Shown here: in pieces, positions 1 to 9,924 of the stretch | How the letters are laid out: every line of letters begins with the position of its first letter | How positions within the stretch are numbered: the first letter of the stretch is position 1 | From: Terriglobia bacterium | Lineage (GTDB): Bacteria > Acidobacteriota > Terriglobia > Versatilivoradales > Versatilivoraceae | Direction: 5' to 3' | DNA length: 64,000 nucleotides | NCBI GenBank assembly: GCA_022452285.1 | Contig: JAKUNG010000014.1 | Location: 53,276-117,275, forward strand | Program-made: the position numbers and the translations under genes | Notes under the pieces: generated by a model | Told to the model about the DNA's origin: nothing | Seen by the model: only the letters and a program-made list of their open reading frames with translations | Databases searched by the model: none

Positions 1-297
1 CTTCGTCTAAGAGATGTAAAAATGCCCAAAAATAATGATATTTCTGGATATCAGTTGTGGGTTGACTATGAAAAAAAAGGCCTTTCCAAAGGATCCGTTT
101 ATTTGCCCACTAAGGTGGAAGAAAGAATCATGACAAAATACATCGGAGATACTGGTCTTGGCAGTCTATCAGCTACGGGAGTAACAGGAGGAGCTCAAGG
201 AGGTGACCTCTCGGCCGGAGCTATGAAAAGAGGAGGAGGTTTATCAACAAGATTTATGACAGTCTTTAATCAATATCAAGATCATCGTGAAGAGTAA
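1..297 (+). CDS. C-terminal part of an unrecognised protein (cut by window start)
   Basis: The reading frame is open from base 1 to a TAA at 295-297. The first ATG is at 22, but seven in-frame codons before it are also open, so this is probably the tail of a gene that starts outside the window. The last third is rich in glycine and small residues (about residues 45-75 counted from the ATG), which suggests a flexible tail. I do not recognise a family. If translation really starts at 22 the product would be a 91-residue hypothetical protein, but no convincing ribosome binding site precedes that ATG. Confidence 0.45.
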   Translation, partial: LRLRDVKMPKNNDISGYQLWVDYEKKGLSKGSVYLPTKVEERIMTKYIGDTGLGSLSATGVTGGAQGGDLSAGAMKRGGGLSTRFMTVFNQYQDHREE

Positions 298-445
298 TAT
301 GCTTTCATTTTTACTGTGTTAATTTCCGACTCCAGATTATTAATTTCTTCCTGTTAGACTGCCTGTATCCTCTCTAGGCTCCCCACTTCACCTTGAATCA
401 AATTAATTATAAGTAGTAGTCGATGACAAGATTCCAGAACTACCC

Positions 446-1201
446 ATGAATGACTTAAAAAATAAAGTTGCTATTGTTACAGGTGGTGCTTCGGGTATTG
501 GTCGAAGTGTTGCAGAACTTTTTGCTTTGCAAAACATCTCTGCACTCACTATTGCTGATATACAGAGTGATCTGATGCATGAACTGTCAATTGATCTTGA
601 AAAACGCTTTGATAGTAAGGTTTTGATTTCAAAAACTGATGTCTCAAATCAGGCAGCAGTTAACCAGATGGTCCAGCAAACTATAGATTGCTTCGGACAG
701 GTTGACATCCTCGTCAATAATGCTGGTATTTGCCCAATGGTTCCTTGGGAAGAAACTACTTTAGAGAATTGGAACCAATTGTTGTCCGTAAATCTAACCA
801 GTGCTTTTCTATGCAGTCAGGCAGTTTTGCCCTATATGAGAGAAAAAAAATATGGACGTTTGATTCATATTTCTTCAGTTGGTGCCTTTATTGGAAGTGT
901 TACAGGACACGTAGCTTATGGAGTAAGTAAGGCGGGTATCATTGCTTTGTCCAAATATCTAGCTAAACAGTTTGCGTCAGAGAAAATTTTATCCAATGTC
1001 GTTTCCCCTGGAAGCATTGACACCCCTATTACTGAAAGTTTTGGAGAAGAAAATAAGAAACGTTTTCGGGAGTTCTCTCCTTTAAAACGTCAGGGAACAC
1101 CCCAAGAATTAGCAGAAGCTGTTCTCTTTTTAGCAGGTTCCGGTTCAAGTTATATTACTGGATCAACGATTCATGTTAACGGAGGTTCCTTACTAATCTA
1201 G
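446..1201 (+). CDS. SDR-family NAD(P)-dependent oxidoreductase (FabG-like)
   Basis: A 251-residue classical short-chain dehydrogenase/reductase. The Rossmann TGxxxGxG motif is at residues 12-19, the NNAG motif at 91-94, and the catalytic Ser (143/144), Tyr158 and Lys162 are all present in YxxxK context. The C-terminus has the usual tail with a GGS ending. The family reduces or oxidises hydroxyl/keto groups on sugars, fatty acyl intermediates or alcohols; the substrate cannot be read from sequence. It stands alone between the cut-off first gene and an MFS exporter. Given the sugar-acid enzymes elsewhere in the window, a sugar or deoxysugar dehydrogenase is one possibility, and a fatty-acid role is another. 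Confidence 0.9.
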   Translation: MNDLKNKVAIVTGGASGIGRSVAELFALQNISALTIADIQSDLMHELSIDLEKRFDSKVLISKTDVSNQAAVNQMVQQTIDCFGQVDILVNNAGICPMVPWEETTLENWNQLLSVNLTSAFLCSQAVLPYMREKKYGRLIHISSVGAFIGSVTGHVAYGVSKAGIIALSKYLAKQFASEKILSNVVSPGSIDTPITESFGEENKKRFREFSPLKRQGTPQELAEAVLFLAGSGSSYITGSTIHVNGGSLLI

Positions 1202-1485
1202 TACCCGGGTCAACACACAGTGAAAAATAATTGCTAACTTGTCTATCTGATACAATCTAACCTAAATGGACAGATGCTAGCCCCCACTTTTATATCTCCA
1301 TAAAAGCCAATCAGTGGCAGAGAGATTTTTCAAACTGAAACCTAAACCTTGATCAAAAAGGAAATTCACTAATCGTAAAACTATCTCTTAGGAAATTTAC
1401 GATACAATCAACTTCATTAACACTCCGAAGAAATGTGTTTCTCAATAGTTATTCAGAATTTCTTTCACCTAGGTAACTAAAACAA

Positions 1486-2856
1486 ATGAATCAAACTCCT
1501 GATAAAAAAGTCGCCCTAATGATTGCAATGTTAGCAGCATTTTTTGTTCCCTTCATGGGATCCTCAGTCAATATTGCTTTACCCTCTATTGGAAAAGATT
1601 TTGCTATGGATGCCGTTGCACTCAGTTGGGTTGCCACTTCATTTTTACTTACAGCTGCCATGTTTCTTCTTCCTTTTGGACGACTAGCCGATATTTATGG
1701 CCGAAAACTCTTCTTTTTCTTAGGTATTGTTACTTATACGTTGTCCTCCTTTGCCTCAGCAATTTCACCTTCTGGTTTCATTTTAATATTATCCCGAGGA
1801 TTACAGGGAATGGGAGGAGCAATGATTTTTAGCACTGGAATTGCGATCTTGTCTTCTGTCTTTCCATCGAACGAACGGGGCAAAGCATTAGGGATGACTG
1901 CCGCAGCTGTCTACCTAGGACTAAGTTTCGGACCTCCCCTCGGAGGTCTCTTAACACATTACCTTGGTTGGAGATTTGTCTTTTTGATCCATGTACCACT
2001 AGGTCTAATTATTATTATTTTAATCTTGTCTAAGCTGAAAGGTGAATGGGCCGATGCAAAGGGAGAATCATTTGATTTGTTGGGATCGTTAACTTACTGT
2101 ATCTCTCTTACTGCATTGGTTTATGGCCTCTCACTACTACCTGATAATATCGGAATTACCATTGCCCTAATCGGATTAATTGGCCTCTTTGGATTTATAG
2201 TCTGGGAATACAATTCTCCTAGTCCCCTTCTCGATGTTCGAATTTTTCAGACGAGTACCGTTTTTGCTTTTTCTAACTTATCAACCCTAATCCACTACAG
2301 TGCAACTTTTGCCGTTGGCTTTTTAATCAGTCTTTATCTTCAATACATCAAGCTATACACCCCACAAATTGCAGGAATGATACTCATGGTTCAGCCAGTT
2401 GTAATGGCATTATTTTCGCCTTCTGCTGGTAGACTCTCAGATCGAATAGAACCAAGAATTGTTGCCTCTATAGGCATGGTCATGACCGTCATTGGACTTT
2501 TTGTATTTAGTTTTATTTCTAAAGATATGACGCTTTCATTAATTATTCTAAACCTAACAATTCTGGGCTTAGGATTTGCCCTCTTCTCCTCCCCCAATAC
2601 AAATGCTGTGATGAGTTCAGTAGACAAGAAATATTTTGGAGTTGCATCAGCTACTCTTGGCACAATGCGGTTAACTGGTCAAATGTTGAGTATGGGAATT
2701 ACTACTCTGATCTTTTCGGTAAAAATTGGTAAAGTACAGATCACAGAAGAATATTACCAGCAGTTCTTAGTTAGTAGTCGAATGGCTTTTTTAATCTTTT
2801 CTATCCTTTGTTTTTTAGGAATATTAGCCTCAATGGCCCGTGGGAAGATACGATAA
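1486..2856 (+). CDS. MFS transporter, DHA2 (EmrB/QacA-like) family
   Basis: A 456-residue integral inner-membrane protein with many hydrophobic helices. The N-terminal half has the MFS loop-2/3 signature GRLADIYGRK at about residues 66-75 and the drug:H+ antiporter motif C-like stretch GLSFGPPLGG near 145-154, typical of proton-driven exporters of the DHA2 group. The length fits this family. It likely exports a small hydrophobic compound or metabolite; the substrate is unknown. The 284-base upstream spacer has no gene and I saw no strong promoter there. The next gene is convergent, so this appears to be a single-gene transcription unit. Confidence 0.88.
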   Translation: MNQTPDKKVALMIAMLAAFFVPFMGSSVNIALPSIGKDFAMDAVALSWVATSFLLTAAMFLLPFGRLADIYGRKLFFFLGIVTYTLSSFASAISPSGFILILSRGLQGMGGAMIFSTGIAILSSVFPSNERGKALGMTAAAVYLGLSFGPPLGGLLTHYLGWRFVFLIHVPLGLIIIILILSKLKGEWADAKGESFDLLGSLTYCISLTALVYGLSLLPDNIGITIALIGLIGLFGFIVWEYNSPSPLLDVRIFQTSTVFAFSNLSTLIHYSATFAVGFLISLYLQYIKLYTPQIAGMILMVQPVVMALFSPSAGRLSDRIEPRIVASIGMVMTVIGLFVFSFISKDMTLSLIILNLTILGLGFALFSSPNTNAVMSSVDKKYFGVASATLGTMRLTGQMLSMGITTLIFSVKIGKVQITEEYYQQFLVSSRMAFLIFSILCFLGILASMARGKIR

Positions 2857-2977
2857 CCAAATAACCGTCATTACCTATAAAAAAACCCATATTCTTTCAT
2901 TTCGAAGGGTAAGCTCACTAAAAATAACGCCCCTAGTATATTAATAGCTTTGGAACATAATCTCTTGAGTTCTGCTA

Positions 2978-4261
2978 TTAACTGCTGATTAGATTGTAGC
3001 AGTAAAGCATTTCCTGATTGCGAATGTATAATTGACCATCATTAATGACAGGGTGTGCCCAAGTGGGCCACTCCTGATCTTCAACTTCAAAACGTCCCTT
3101 TTCCTTGTATCCTTCTGGGTTAGCTTCTACCAAGCCAACCACATTTTTTTCGCTGAATAAGTAAAGATGTCCATCAGCATAAGTAATAGAACCTTTTCCA
3201 ACACTACGATCTTTCCACATTACCTTTCCTGTATTAAATTCCATACAGGTTAGAACTGAATTGGAAAAACCATAAAGATAACCGTTGACCAGAACAATGC
3301 CACCGTGATGATTCATCATATCTCGATTAAAATAGATCTCTTTCGCCTCAATTGATCCATTCGTAGCTTTCAACTGAAGCAGAGCACATCCTGTTCCATA
3401 AGCCGAACTATAAAAAACTTTGTCCTGATAAAAAATTGGCGTGGTAACATTTGCGGTTCGATTAGCTACTGGCTCATATCGCCAAAGAAGCTTCCCATTT
3501 TCTACTGAAATACCAACAGCTGCCTTTGACGTAAAAGTCATTAAACTTCTGATCCCCTGAACATCCGCTATGACAGACGAAGAGTAACTAGCTTGGTCAC
3601 TAAGTTCTTTAGTCGTCCAAAGTGTTTTTCCTGATTCTTTCTCCAAAGCAACCACACCAGCTTTCTCACCTCCTGGTGATACAATCAATCTATGATCATC
3701 GACCAATGGTGATTCACTGATGAGCCAGTTAGGATTATTACCGTTAAATTCTTTAAGAATGTTTCTTTGCCAAAGAACCTTACCATCCATACTCTGGATA
3801 GAAGCTAGATCGCCATTTTCAGTTAGTGCATAAATCCGATCTCCATCAATCGTGGGAGTTCCTCGTGGACCATGACCGCGTCCATGTTCTAACCGATCTC
3901 CTAAGTCAGCTACCCAGTAGATGCTTCCATCATCTTTATTCAAACAAAATAAAACGCTACGATTTTTCCGAGTACCTTGAACAAGAACCCGATTACCACT
4001 AATAGCTGCACTACCGTAACCCTCTCCCAAGCTTTGAGCAGACCAAACAAGCTTAGGGCCTCCAGTAGGCCAGACCTTAATTAATCCTGTCTCTTTAGAT
4101 AAACCAGTGCGTTCTGGTCCACGCCACTGAGACCAGTCTTTTTCATTAACTAAAGACTCAGTGGGGGTTGCCATTTTAGAAACCTGCACATCACTACAAG
4201 ATAGAACCATAAAAACAACAAGTACTGGCAGAACATACCTTAAAATCTCTTTGAATTTCAT
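2978..4261 (-). CDS. PQQ-like beta-propeller lipoprotein
   Basis: A 427-residue exported protein. The N-terminus has a hydrophobic segment ending in a lipobox (VLSC, Cys22), so it is probably a lipoprotein. The mature part begins with the W-x-Q-W-R-G-P motif seen at the start of PQQ-like (BamB-type) propellers. It then repeats blades with G-x-x-x-W signatures such as DGSIYW, DGKVLW, SGKTLW, NGKLLW and TGKVMW. No catalytic PQQ-dehydrogenase residues are obvious, so a scaffold or binding role is more likely than an enzyme. A strong Shine-Dalgarno (AAAGGAGGG) lies just upstream of the ATG. It sits 59 bases after a FAD oxidoreductase on the same strand and has a paralogue at 12657-13949. Confidence 0.85.
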   Translation of the reverse strand: MKFKEILRYVLPVLVVFMVLSCSDVQVSKMATPTESLVNEKDWSQWRGPERTGLSKETGLIKVWPTGGPKLVWSAQSLGEGYGSAAISGNRVLVQGTRKNRSVLFCLNKDDGSIYWVADLGDRLEHGRGHGPRGTPTIDGDRIYALTENGDLASIQSMDGKVLWQRNILKEFNGNNPNWLISESPLVDDHRLIVSPGGEKAGVVALEKESGKTLWTTKELSDQASYSSSVIADVQGIRSLMTFTSKAAVGISVENGKLLWRYEPVANRTANVTTPIFYQDKVFYSSAYGTGCALLQLKATNGSIEAKEIYFNRDMMNHHGGIVLVNGYLYGFSNSVLTCMEFNTGKVMWKDRSVGKGSITYADGHLYLFSEKNVVGLVEANPEGYKEKGRFEVEDQEWPTWAHPVINDGQLYIRNQEMLYCYNLISS

Positions 4262-4320
4262 AACTACCCTCCTTTAATAAAGATAATCTAGAATATTCCT
4301 GTAATCTAATTCCTGAATCT

Positions 4321-5454
4321 TTAACGAAATCGGCTCGGAGAAAATTGATTTGTTGATTGGGACTTATTCCCTTCTACAATTAAACTAGCGGCCAATAACC
4401 CCACTGAATAGCTAACTGTGACTCCGTGTCCTCCTAAACCCGCTAACCAGAAAAATCCTTCTACACAAGGATCCCAACCAACTAAGAATTGCCTGTCAGG
4501 GGTCAAAGTTCTCAGACCTGACCAAGATCGAAGAATTGGCAAATCAGACAATCTTGGGTAAAAATGAGAAATTTTTTCAGCTAGCATATTCAAAATTAAT
4601 GGATCGTTCTTTGTTATGTTAGGGTCCTGAACCTCTTCGTCACAAGGACAAAGCAAGAGACCTCCTGATTCTGGACGAAAATAAATTTCTTGAGTGATAT
4701 CCCAAACGATTGGCCATTTTGATTTTATCCAGTCTAGTGGCTTTGTTACAAACAAATGTCGACTACAAGGAGTCAAAGGAACATTTAAAGATCCTGCCAA
4801 CCGTCCCAATTCTGTAGCCCAAGCTCCTGCAGCATTAATTACAATATCAGCTGGAATCTCCTCTGACTCAGTCTGCACTGCGCAAACTCTCCCATGATGC
4901 ACAACAATATTCTTAACAGCATTTGAAAATTTTAATTCTGCACCATTCATCGCGGCAGATTTTAAATAACCCTGCATCAAACTGTGAATGTCAATTACCC
5001 CATCTGTAGGACACCAAAGTCCACCACTTGCTGGGGATCCCTCTATAATTGGAATAAATTCAGTAATTCTCTCTATTGGCCACCATTCAGTAAGGGTACC
5101 ACACTGTTTGGCATATGCTCCGTCTTGCTGAATCTTTTCAGAATCCTTTTTTGATGCAAGAAAAAACGAACCATTTTGTTCGAATTTAGTTTCCACAGGC
5201 CAATCTAAAGGTAAGTTACGAAGAAAAGCTGCTCCCCCCCGTGCTAGGTCACTAATTAACTTATTAGGTACTACCTGTCTAATCATGGCAGCATTTTTCC
5301 CAGATGCATGCATACCTGGAAATTCCTCTCGTTCCAAAACAAAAACTCTTTCCATCCCCAAACGAGTTAAATGAAAAGCTATGGCAGCTCCCGCAAAACC
5401 TGCACCTACAACTACAACTGTTGTTTGTTTATTTTTAAAATCCATAAAATCCAT
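4321..5454 (-). CDS. FAD-dependent oxidoreductase, glycine/D-amino-acid oxidase (DAO) family
   Basis: A 377-residue flavoprotein of the DAO fold. The dinucleotide-binding GxGxxG is at residues 17-22, followed by the usual acidic end of beta-2 (VLEREE). The C-terminal part keeps the W-x-G-x-R-x-L-T-P-D pattern and the final FAD-contacting GLGGHGV stretch. The family oxidises N-methyl or amino groups of small amines (sarcosine, glycine, D-amino acids). There is no signal peptide, so it is cytoplasmic. Two in-frame ATGs (residues 1 and 4) are possible starts. It is upstream of, and likely cotranscribed with, the propeller lipoprotein. It is divergent from the TIM-barrel isomerase at 5609. Confidence 0.87.
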   Translation of the reverse strand: MDFMDFKNKQTTVVVVGAGFAGAAIAFHLTRLGMERVFVLEREEFPGMHASGKNAAMIRQVVPNKLISDLARGGAAFLRNLPLDWPVETKFEQNGSFFLASKKDSEKIQQDGAYAKQCGTLTEWWPIERITEFIPIIEGSPASGGLWCPTDGVIDIHSLMQGYLKSAAMNGAELKFSNAVKNIVVHHGRVCAVQTESEEIPADIVINAAGAWATELGRLAGSLNVPLTPCSRHLFVTKPLDWIKSKWPIVWDITQEIYFRPESGGLLLCPCDEEVQDPNITKNDPLILNMLAEKISHFYPRLSDLPILRSWSGLRTLTPDRQFLVGWDPCVEGFFWLAGLGGHGVTVSYSVGLLAASLIVEGNKSQSTNQFSPSRFR

Positions 5455-5608
5455 TAACAGTTAGACTACTTTCCTTTCATAGAACCAACAGCACGATATT
5501 CTTGTCGATTGCCGCTGATTCTTGAGATAAAATAGCTATAGATTTCAATCGGTTTGTTCTCTCTTTAGTATAGAGTCTGTCAAACCCTAACCTGAAAGGA
5601 ATTACTCT

Positions 5609-6484
5609 ATGAAATTTGCTATGCATAACTGGATGCGTGAAGAACCGATTGAAACGACCTTAGAAAGACTCCATCGTCTCGGCTATGATGGCATCGAGAT
5701 CAGTGGAGAACCTAACAAATATGATACAGCTCACGTCAATAAATTGCTCGAAAAGTATAATATTTCTTGCTGGGGATCACATAGCATTATGATGCCAGGA
5801 CGCGATTTGGTTCACGAAAATAAGTCAGTACGTCAAGATACAATAAGCTATATGAAGAATTGCATCCAAATGGTTCATGCCCTCCATGGTTCAATTTTTG
5901 TTATTTTCCCAACTGAATGTGGTCGCTTATCAAGAGTAGCTTCCCCAAAAGAAGAATGGAAGTGGGCCATCGAGGGTATTAAAGAAATTACTGATTATGC
6001 TGCTAACCTTCAAATTAATGTGGGTATTGAAGCTTTAAACCGGTTTGAAACTCATTTTATCAATCGTCATGACCAAGCTCTTGCACTAGCTGATGAAGTC
6101 AGTCCAGAAGTAGGGGTTGCTTTAGATGCCTTTCACATGAATATCGAAGAAGTTGATCCTTTAAAGGCCATTCGCAAGGTGGGGAAACGATTGATTGATT
6201 TTCATGTTGCAGATAATAATCGTCGTCCCCCGGGAGAGGGTAGTTATGATTGGAAGAAATTGATTGAAACCCTACATGAAGTTGGCTATGACGCCTACCT
6301 TACCCAAGAATTCGTTAATCCCGTTGATCGTACACCCTTAGGATTTAAAAACGTGCAAAACCTAGAAAAAGTATCTCCAGATCTACTAAAATTTTTACAA
6401 GATCATGGTTCAGGTGTACTCAGCGCAACAGAGTATGATAATTCAGTTGAGCAAGCCATTACTTACTTGAAAAGTCTCATTTGA
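5609..6484 (+). CDS. Sugar phosphate isomerase/epimerase-like TIM-barrel protein
   Basis: A 291-residue AP-endonuclease-2/xylose-isomerase-like TIM barrel. The four metal ligands of the ketose 3-epimerase family can be placed as Glu141 (GIEALNRFE), Asp173 (LDAFHMN), His199 (DFHVADNNR) and Glu234 (TQEFV), and Arg205 is a candidate substrate contact. This is the D-tagatose/D-psicose 3-epimerase arrangement, so epimerisation or isomerisation of a free ketose or related sugar is likely. A good ribosome binding site (AAAGGA) lies 10 bases before the ATG. It is transcribed away from the FAD oxidase and towards the HpcH aldolase, so it is monocistronic. Confidence 0.88.
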   Translation: MKFAMHNWMREEPIETTLERLHRLGYDGIEISGEPNKYDTAHVNKLLEKYNISCWGSHSIMMPGRDLVHENKSVRQDTISYMKNCIQMVHALHGSIFVIFPTECGRLSRVASPKEEWKWAIEGIKEITDYAANLQINVGIEALNRFETHFINRHDQALALADEVSPEVGVALDAFHMNIEEVDPLKAIRKVGKRLIDFHVADNNRRPPGEGSYDWKKLIETLHEVGYDAYLTQEFVNPVDRTPLGFKNVQNLEKVSPDLLKFLQDHGSGVLSATEYDNSVEQAITYLKSLI

Positions 6485-6619
6485 AATTTCATCTGTACTC
6501 ATAAATGATTGAATCCCTTAAAAAATTCACAAGGTTTTGGAAGTTTTAAAAGTCTTTAGGGAAATTTTCTATCCCTCTGCCCCTTATCTATTCCAAAGAG
6601 TATTTAGTGCATCAGAAAT

Positions 6620-7333
6620 TCATCCTCTAACAACATCTAGATAATCTTTGATCGAATACTTCAACAAATTTTCTAAATTGACTGTAATGTAACAGGCCCC
6701 TCTGGATTTCCAATGTTGAGCAGCTTGGATTCCAGATGCCATTATTCCAAGCCCAATATTTGATTGATAAATTGAAGTTAGGATGGTGTCAAGAGTCTTT
6801 TGAATCTCTGGGTGGTCGGTCTGTCCTGGGAAACCTAGTGATTGAGAAAGATCCGTGCGTCCCACATTAATGACATCAATACCTTCTACCTCCAATATTT
6901 TTGTAAGTTCACTAACCGCCTTTATAGTTTCTATATAAAGTACAACAAGAGGGTTTATAGTACCCTTTGCATCATAACAATTCGTTAACGCTTTAGAAGA
7001 CTGCTCTACAGATTGAACTGCCCGTTTAGCCTCTTCTTGTGAATTAACTTGGGGGATAATAATGCCCTGAGCTCCGGTTTCTAAAAAACGGGAAATTATC
7101 GATTGTGAGTTAGTAGTCACACGTACAATAGGAGTTACTCCCCACCGCTTAGCAGAACGTACCATATTTTCACAAGTTCTAAGATCCAAAGAACCATGCT
7201 CACTTTCAAGCACTACAAAATCCCAACCCATACTAGCCACCATTTCAACCAAGGCTGGGTCAGGATAACGAACAAAGCACCCAAAAACCTTTTCTTTTCT
7301 TTTTAATTTTTCCTTAGTTCTGTTAATTTCCAA
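6620..7333 (-). CDS. HpcH/HpaI-family class II aldolase
   Basis: A 237-residue member of the 2-keto-3-deoxy-sugar-acid / 4-hydroxy-2-oxoheptanedioate aldolase family, which splits off pyruvate. The signature LESEHG is at residues 42-47 with the catalytic His46, the pyruvate-binding Arg is at 71, and the metal ligands are Glu135 and Asp161 (GRTDLSQSLG). The open frame begins with TTG rather than ATG, but a good GAGGAG ribosome site lies about 10 bases before it, so TTG is the probable start. It is the last gene of a minus-strand set with an AGCS symporter and an SMP-30 lactonase. That supports a role in cleaving a 2-keto-3-deoxy acid from sugar oxidation. Confidence 0.87.
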   Translation of the reverse strand: MEINRTKEKLKRKEKVFGCFVRYPDPALVEMVASMGWDFVVLESEHGSLDLRTCENMVRSAKRWGVTPIVRVTTNSQSIISRFLETGAQGIIIPQVNSQEEAKRAVQSVEQSSKALTNCYDAKGTINPLVVLYIETIKAVSELTKILEVEGIDVINVGRTDLSQSLGFPGQTDHPEIQKTLDTILTSIYQSNIGLGIMASGIQAAQHWKSRGACYITVNLENLLKYSIKDYLDVVRG

Positions 7334-7379
7334 AAATATTCTTCTCCTCAGATCTCCGCCTTCTGAACCAAGTATTATT

Positions 7380-8270
7380 TTATGGGTAAAGAAGCCATCC
7401 TGTTAAGGAGGTTTCTGTTCGGTAAAGCCTTCCGCAAACTGAGGTAATAAAAAGGGTTTTTAAATTATCACCACCCCAGCTGCAGTTGGTCGGCCGATCA
7501 CAAGGTGTGGAATGTTTTTCTAAAATTCTGCCTTGAGGATCAAACACATAAATCATTCCACCAGGACCACTTCGTTCCCACCCTGCAGCTGCCACAATGT
7601 TGCCGTTACAATCTAAACACATACCATCAATTCCGCGATGGGGAGAAAAATCGTAAAGGATGGTAAAAGATCCTAGAGTACCATCGGAACAAATTGGATA
7701 AGCTCGAAGTTCCCGGTTACCCTCAAAGTTACTCTCTGCCACATACAACGTTTTTAAATCTGGCGATACTAATAATCCATTAGGACGCCCTGTATCGTAA
7801 GTCATTCTGCGAACCTTCCAGGATCCATTTAGCTGAAGATCTGCTCGGTAAACCGAATTATGTTTTAATTCCGGAGGACCAATAATTTGAGCCCAATGAC
7901 TACTATAGTTCGAATCGGTAAACCAAATACAATCCTTTTGATCAATCGCCAAATCGTTAGGACTATTAAAGCTTTTCCCTTGAATGTTATCAACAACAAC
8001 AACTCGATTACCATCAGGGTAATAGCAAGCAATACATCGACCAGCTGCTTCACAAGCGTACAAGTTACCCTGAGAATTAAGCATTAGACCATTGGCGAAA
8101 TTAGTCTTTTGCCGATAGACTTGAGTTTCACCTGAATTGGGAAAATATTTTAGGATCCGACTATTTGGAAAATCAGTAAACAATAAGTTATTACCATCCC
8201 ACGCTGGACCTTCAGTAAGACCAAAAGGTCCAGCAACTTCGATAAATTCCCAATTTTTAGAAGAAGTCAA
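7380..8270 (-). CDS. SMP-30/gluconolactonase/LRE-family protein
   Basis: A 296-residue six-bladed propeller of the SMP-30 type. The metal ligands fit Glu20 (TEGPAW), Asn164 (RPNGL) and Asp215 (GIDGM), and the second-shell Asn105 occurs in NSPNDL. The family hydrolyses sugar lactones to aldonic acids. The start codon is TTG at 8268-8270; no in-frame ATG precedes it. It begins 13 bases after the stop of the AGCS symporter, and the aldolase follows 46 bases later. The three therefore probably form one transcript: uptake, lactone opening and aldol cleavage. A dehydrogenase and dehydratase for the middle steps are not in this operon. Confidence 0.88.
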   Translation of the reverse strand: MTSSKNWEFIEVAGPFGLTEGPAWDGNNLLFTDFPNSRILKYFPNSGETQVYRQKTNFANGLMLNSQGNLYACEAAGRCIACYYPDGNRVVVVDNIQGKSFNSPNDLAIDQKDCIWFTDSNYSSHWAQIIGPPELKHNSVYRADLQLNGSWKVRRMTYDTGRPNGLLVSPDLKTLYVAESNFEGNRELRAYPICSDGTLGSFTILYDFSPHRGIDGMCLDCNGNIVAAAGWERSGPGGMIYVFDPQGRILEKHSTPCDRPTNCSWGGDNLKTLFITSVCGRLYRTETSLTGWLLYP

Positions 8271-8283
8271 TTCAGATTGCTCA

Positions 8284-9639
8284 TTACGGATCTAAAGATG
8301 GAGTCAAGTTTGAAAAATAATTTTGGGTTTCTGCAATAATGACGCTACTCAAACCCAATAATCCGATCAAGTTTGGTAGTGCCATTGCTGCAATCATTAT
8401 GTCGGAAAGAGCCCATACGGTATCTAGGGTAAGGATAGCCCCAAGAAAAGTAATAAAAACCCATATTATCCGATAATAGGAGACAAATCGAACATTTCCA
8501 AACAAGTACTCAAGTGATTTTTCTCCATAGTAATTGGCGCCTAGAATAGTTGAAAAGGCAAAAAGCGGCAAACACAGCGCAACAATCATCTCTCCTTGCC
8601 AACCTGGTAAACCAAGACCAAAAGCTGCAGCAGTCAATGCAGCACCACTAGCATTACTTTCCAAAGCCCCAGTGCCTAAAATAACAAACCCTGTGATTGA
8701 ACACACTAGAATGGTATCAATAAAGGTCTGAGTCATTGAGACCATTGCCTGAGTTACAGGATGATTAGTCTGCGCAGCTGCAGCAGCTATTCCTGCCGTT
8801 CCTAAACCACTCTCATTGCTCATCACACCCCTAGCAACTCCATACCGAATTGCCCTTAAAACACCAACTCCAGCAATCCCTCCTACTACAGCAGATGGAC
8901 TAAAAGCCTCTTGAAGAATCGTCAAAAAAATCACTGGAATTATTTGCCAATTTAGGATCAAAACTAAAAAGCCAGCCAAAATATATAACAAGATCATAGC
9001 AGGTACTAATGTAGCAGTTACTCGGGCAATAGAACGAATTCCTCCAAGAATTACTATGCCACTAGCAACAGCAGTACCTAGACCACTCCATATTGTTGGT
9101 ATTCCCAGCGAGGCTTGTAACCCATCTGCTATTGAATTAGATTGAACCAAGTTTCCACCTACTAAAAAAGAAAATACAGCAAACAAAGAAAATAATGTTG
9201 CTAAGACTCGCTGCTTCAATCCCTGACTTAGGTAGTACATCGGTCCACCGGACATTTCACCATTCGGATCTAAAATTCTGAACTTAACACCGAGTAAAGC
9301 CTCAGAAAACTTTGTCGCCATACCTACCAATCCAGTTAACCACATCCACAGTAAAGCTCCAGGTCCCCCTGAAACTATAGCAGTAGCAACTCCTGCAATA
9401 TTCCCCGTTCCTACTGTTGCTGCTAAAGCTGTCATCAACGCTTGGAAATGAGTAACGTCCCCTTGGGCATTCTTCTCCCTACGAGTAATGAAAGCCATAT
9501 ATAGTGATGAAAAAAGCTTTTGAAACTGAATGCCCCGGAGACGAATGGAAAGAAATAGTCCAGTACCAGTTACTAAAATCAGCATAGGGGGTCCCCAAAA
9601 TATGTCTGCTGCTGTGTTTAAGGCATCTTGAAAAGTCAT
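8284..9639 (-). CDS. Alanine/glycine:cation symporter, AGCS (AlsT/AgcS) family
   Basis: A 451-residue polytopic inner-membrane symporter. It has the family signature [15 protein letters not shown] near residues 73-87 and conserved stretches such as [10 protein letters not shown] and [10 protein letters not shown], which are diagnostic for AGCS. Members import alanine, glycine or related amino acids with sodium or protons. It heads the minus-strand set with the lactonase and aldolase, so the real substrate could be an amino acid feeding catabolism or a compound related to those enzymes. No clear ribosome site is seen before the ATG. Confidence 0.92.
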   Translation of the reverse strand: MTFQDALNTAADIFWGPPMLILVTGTGLFLSIRLRGIQFQKLFSSLYMAFITRREKNAQGDVTHFQALMTALAATVGTGNIAGVATAIVSGGPGALLWMWLTGLVGMATKFSEALLGVKFRILDPNGEMSGGPMYYLSQGLKQRVLATLFSLFAVFSFLVGGNLVQSNSIADGLQASLGIPTIWSGLGTAVASGIVILGGIRSIARVTATLVPAMILLYILAGFLVLILNWQIIPVIFLTILQEAFSPSAVVGGIAGVGVLRAIRYGVARGVMSNESGLGTAGIAAAAAQTNHPVTQAMVSMTQTFIDTILVCSITGFVILGTGALESNASGAALTAAAFGLGLPGWQGEMIVALCLPLFAFSTILGANYYGEKSLEYLFGNVRFVSYYRIIWVFITFLGAILTLDTVWALSDIMIAAMALPNLIGLLGLSSVIIAETQNYFSNLTPSLDP

Positions 9640-9852
9640 TTTCTTACCGAATAAAGGAAATTTTTATATGGATAATTTTCCTAGATATGATGAGCTAGAT
9701 GGAAATAAACCATTAAAGTACGCACTCTTTATTTGACTGAAGCTCTCAAAATTTTAAATTGAATAAACAATTTGTCCATTCCTAAAATCTTCTTCCTAAT
9801 CAAATCGTAAAAATCATCTATGATTTAGACTGCTGATATTTTATCGGTGGCC

Positions 9853-9880
9853 TTGACCTTAGGAGATGGGACGGTATAAA
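9853..9880 (+). promoter_or_regulatory. Sigma-70-type promoter
   Basis: TTGACC at 9853-9858 and TATAAA at 9875-9880 are separated by 16 bases, a close match to the vegetative -35/-10 pair. Transcription would begin near 9888, ahead of the decayed gene at 9925-10267 and the YIP1 gene at 10312. The promoter looks intact although the first gene behind it is broken. Confidence 0.6.
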
Positions 9881-9924
9881 TTAGCATTAGATAATTTCTT
9901 AGAAATGGTCAACTAGGTAACTAT

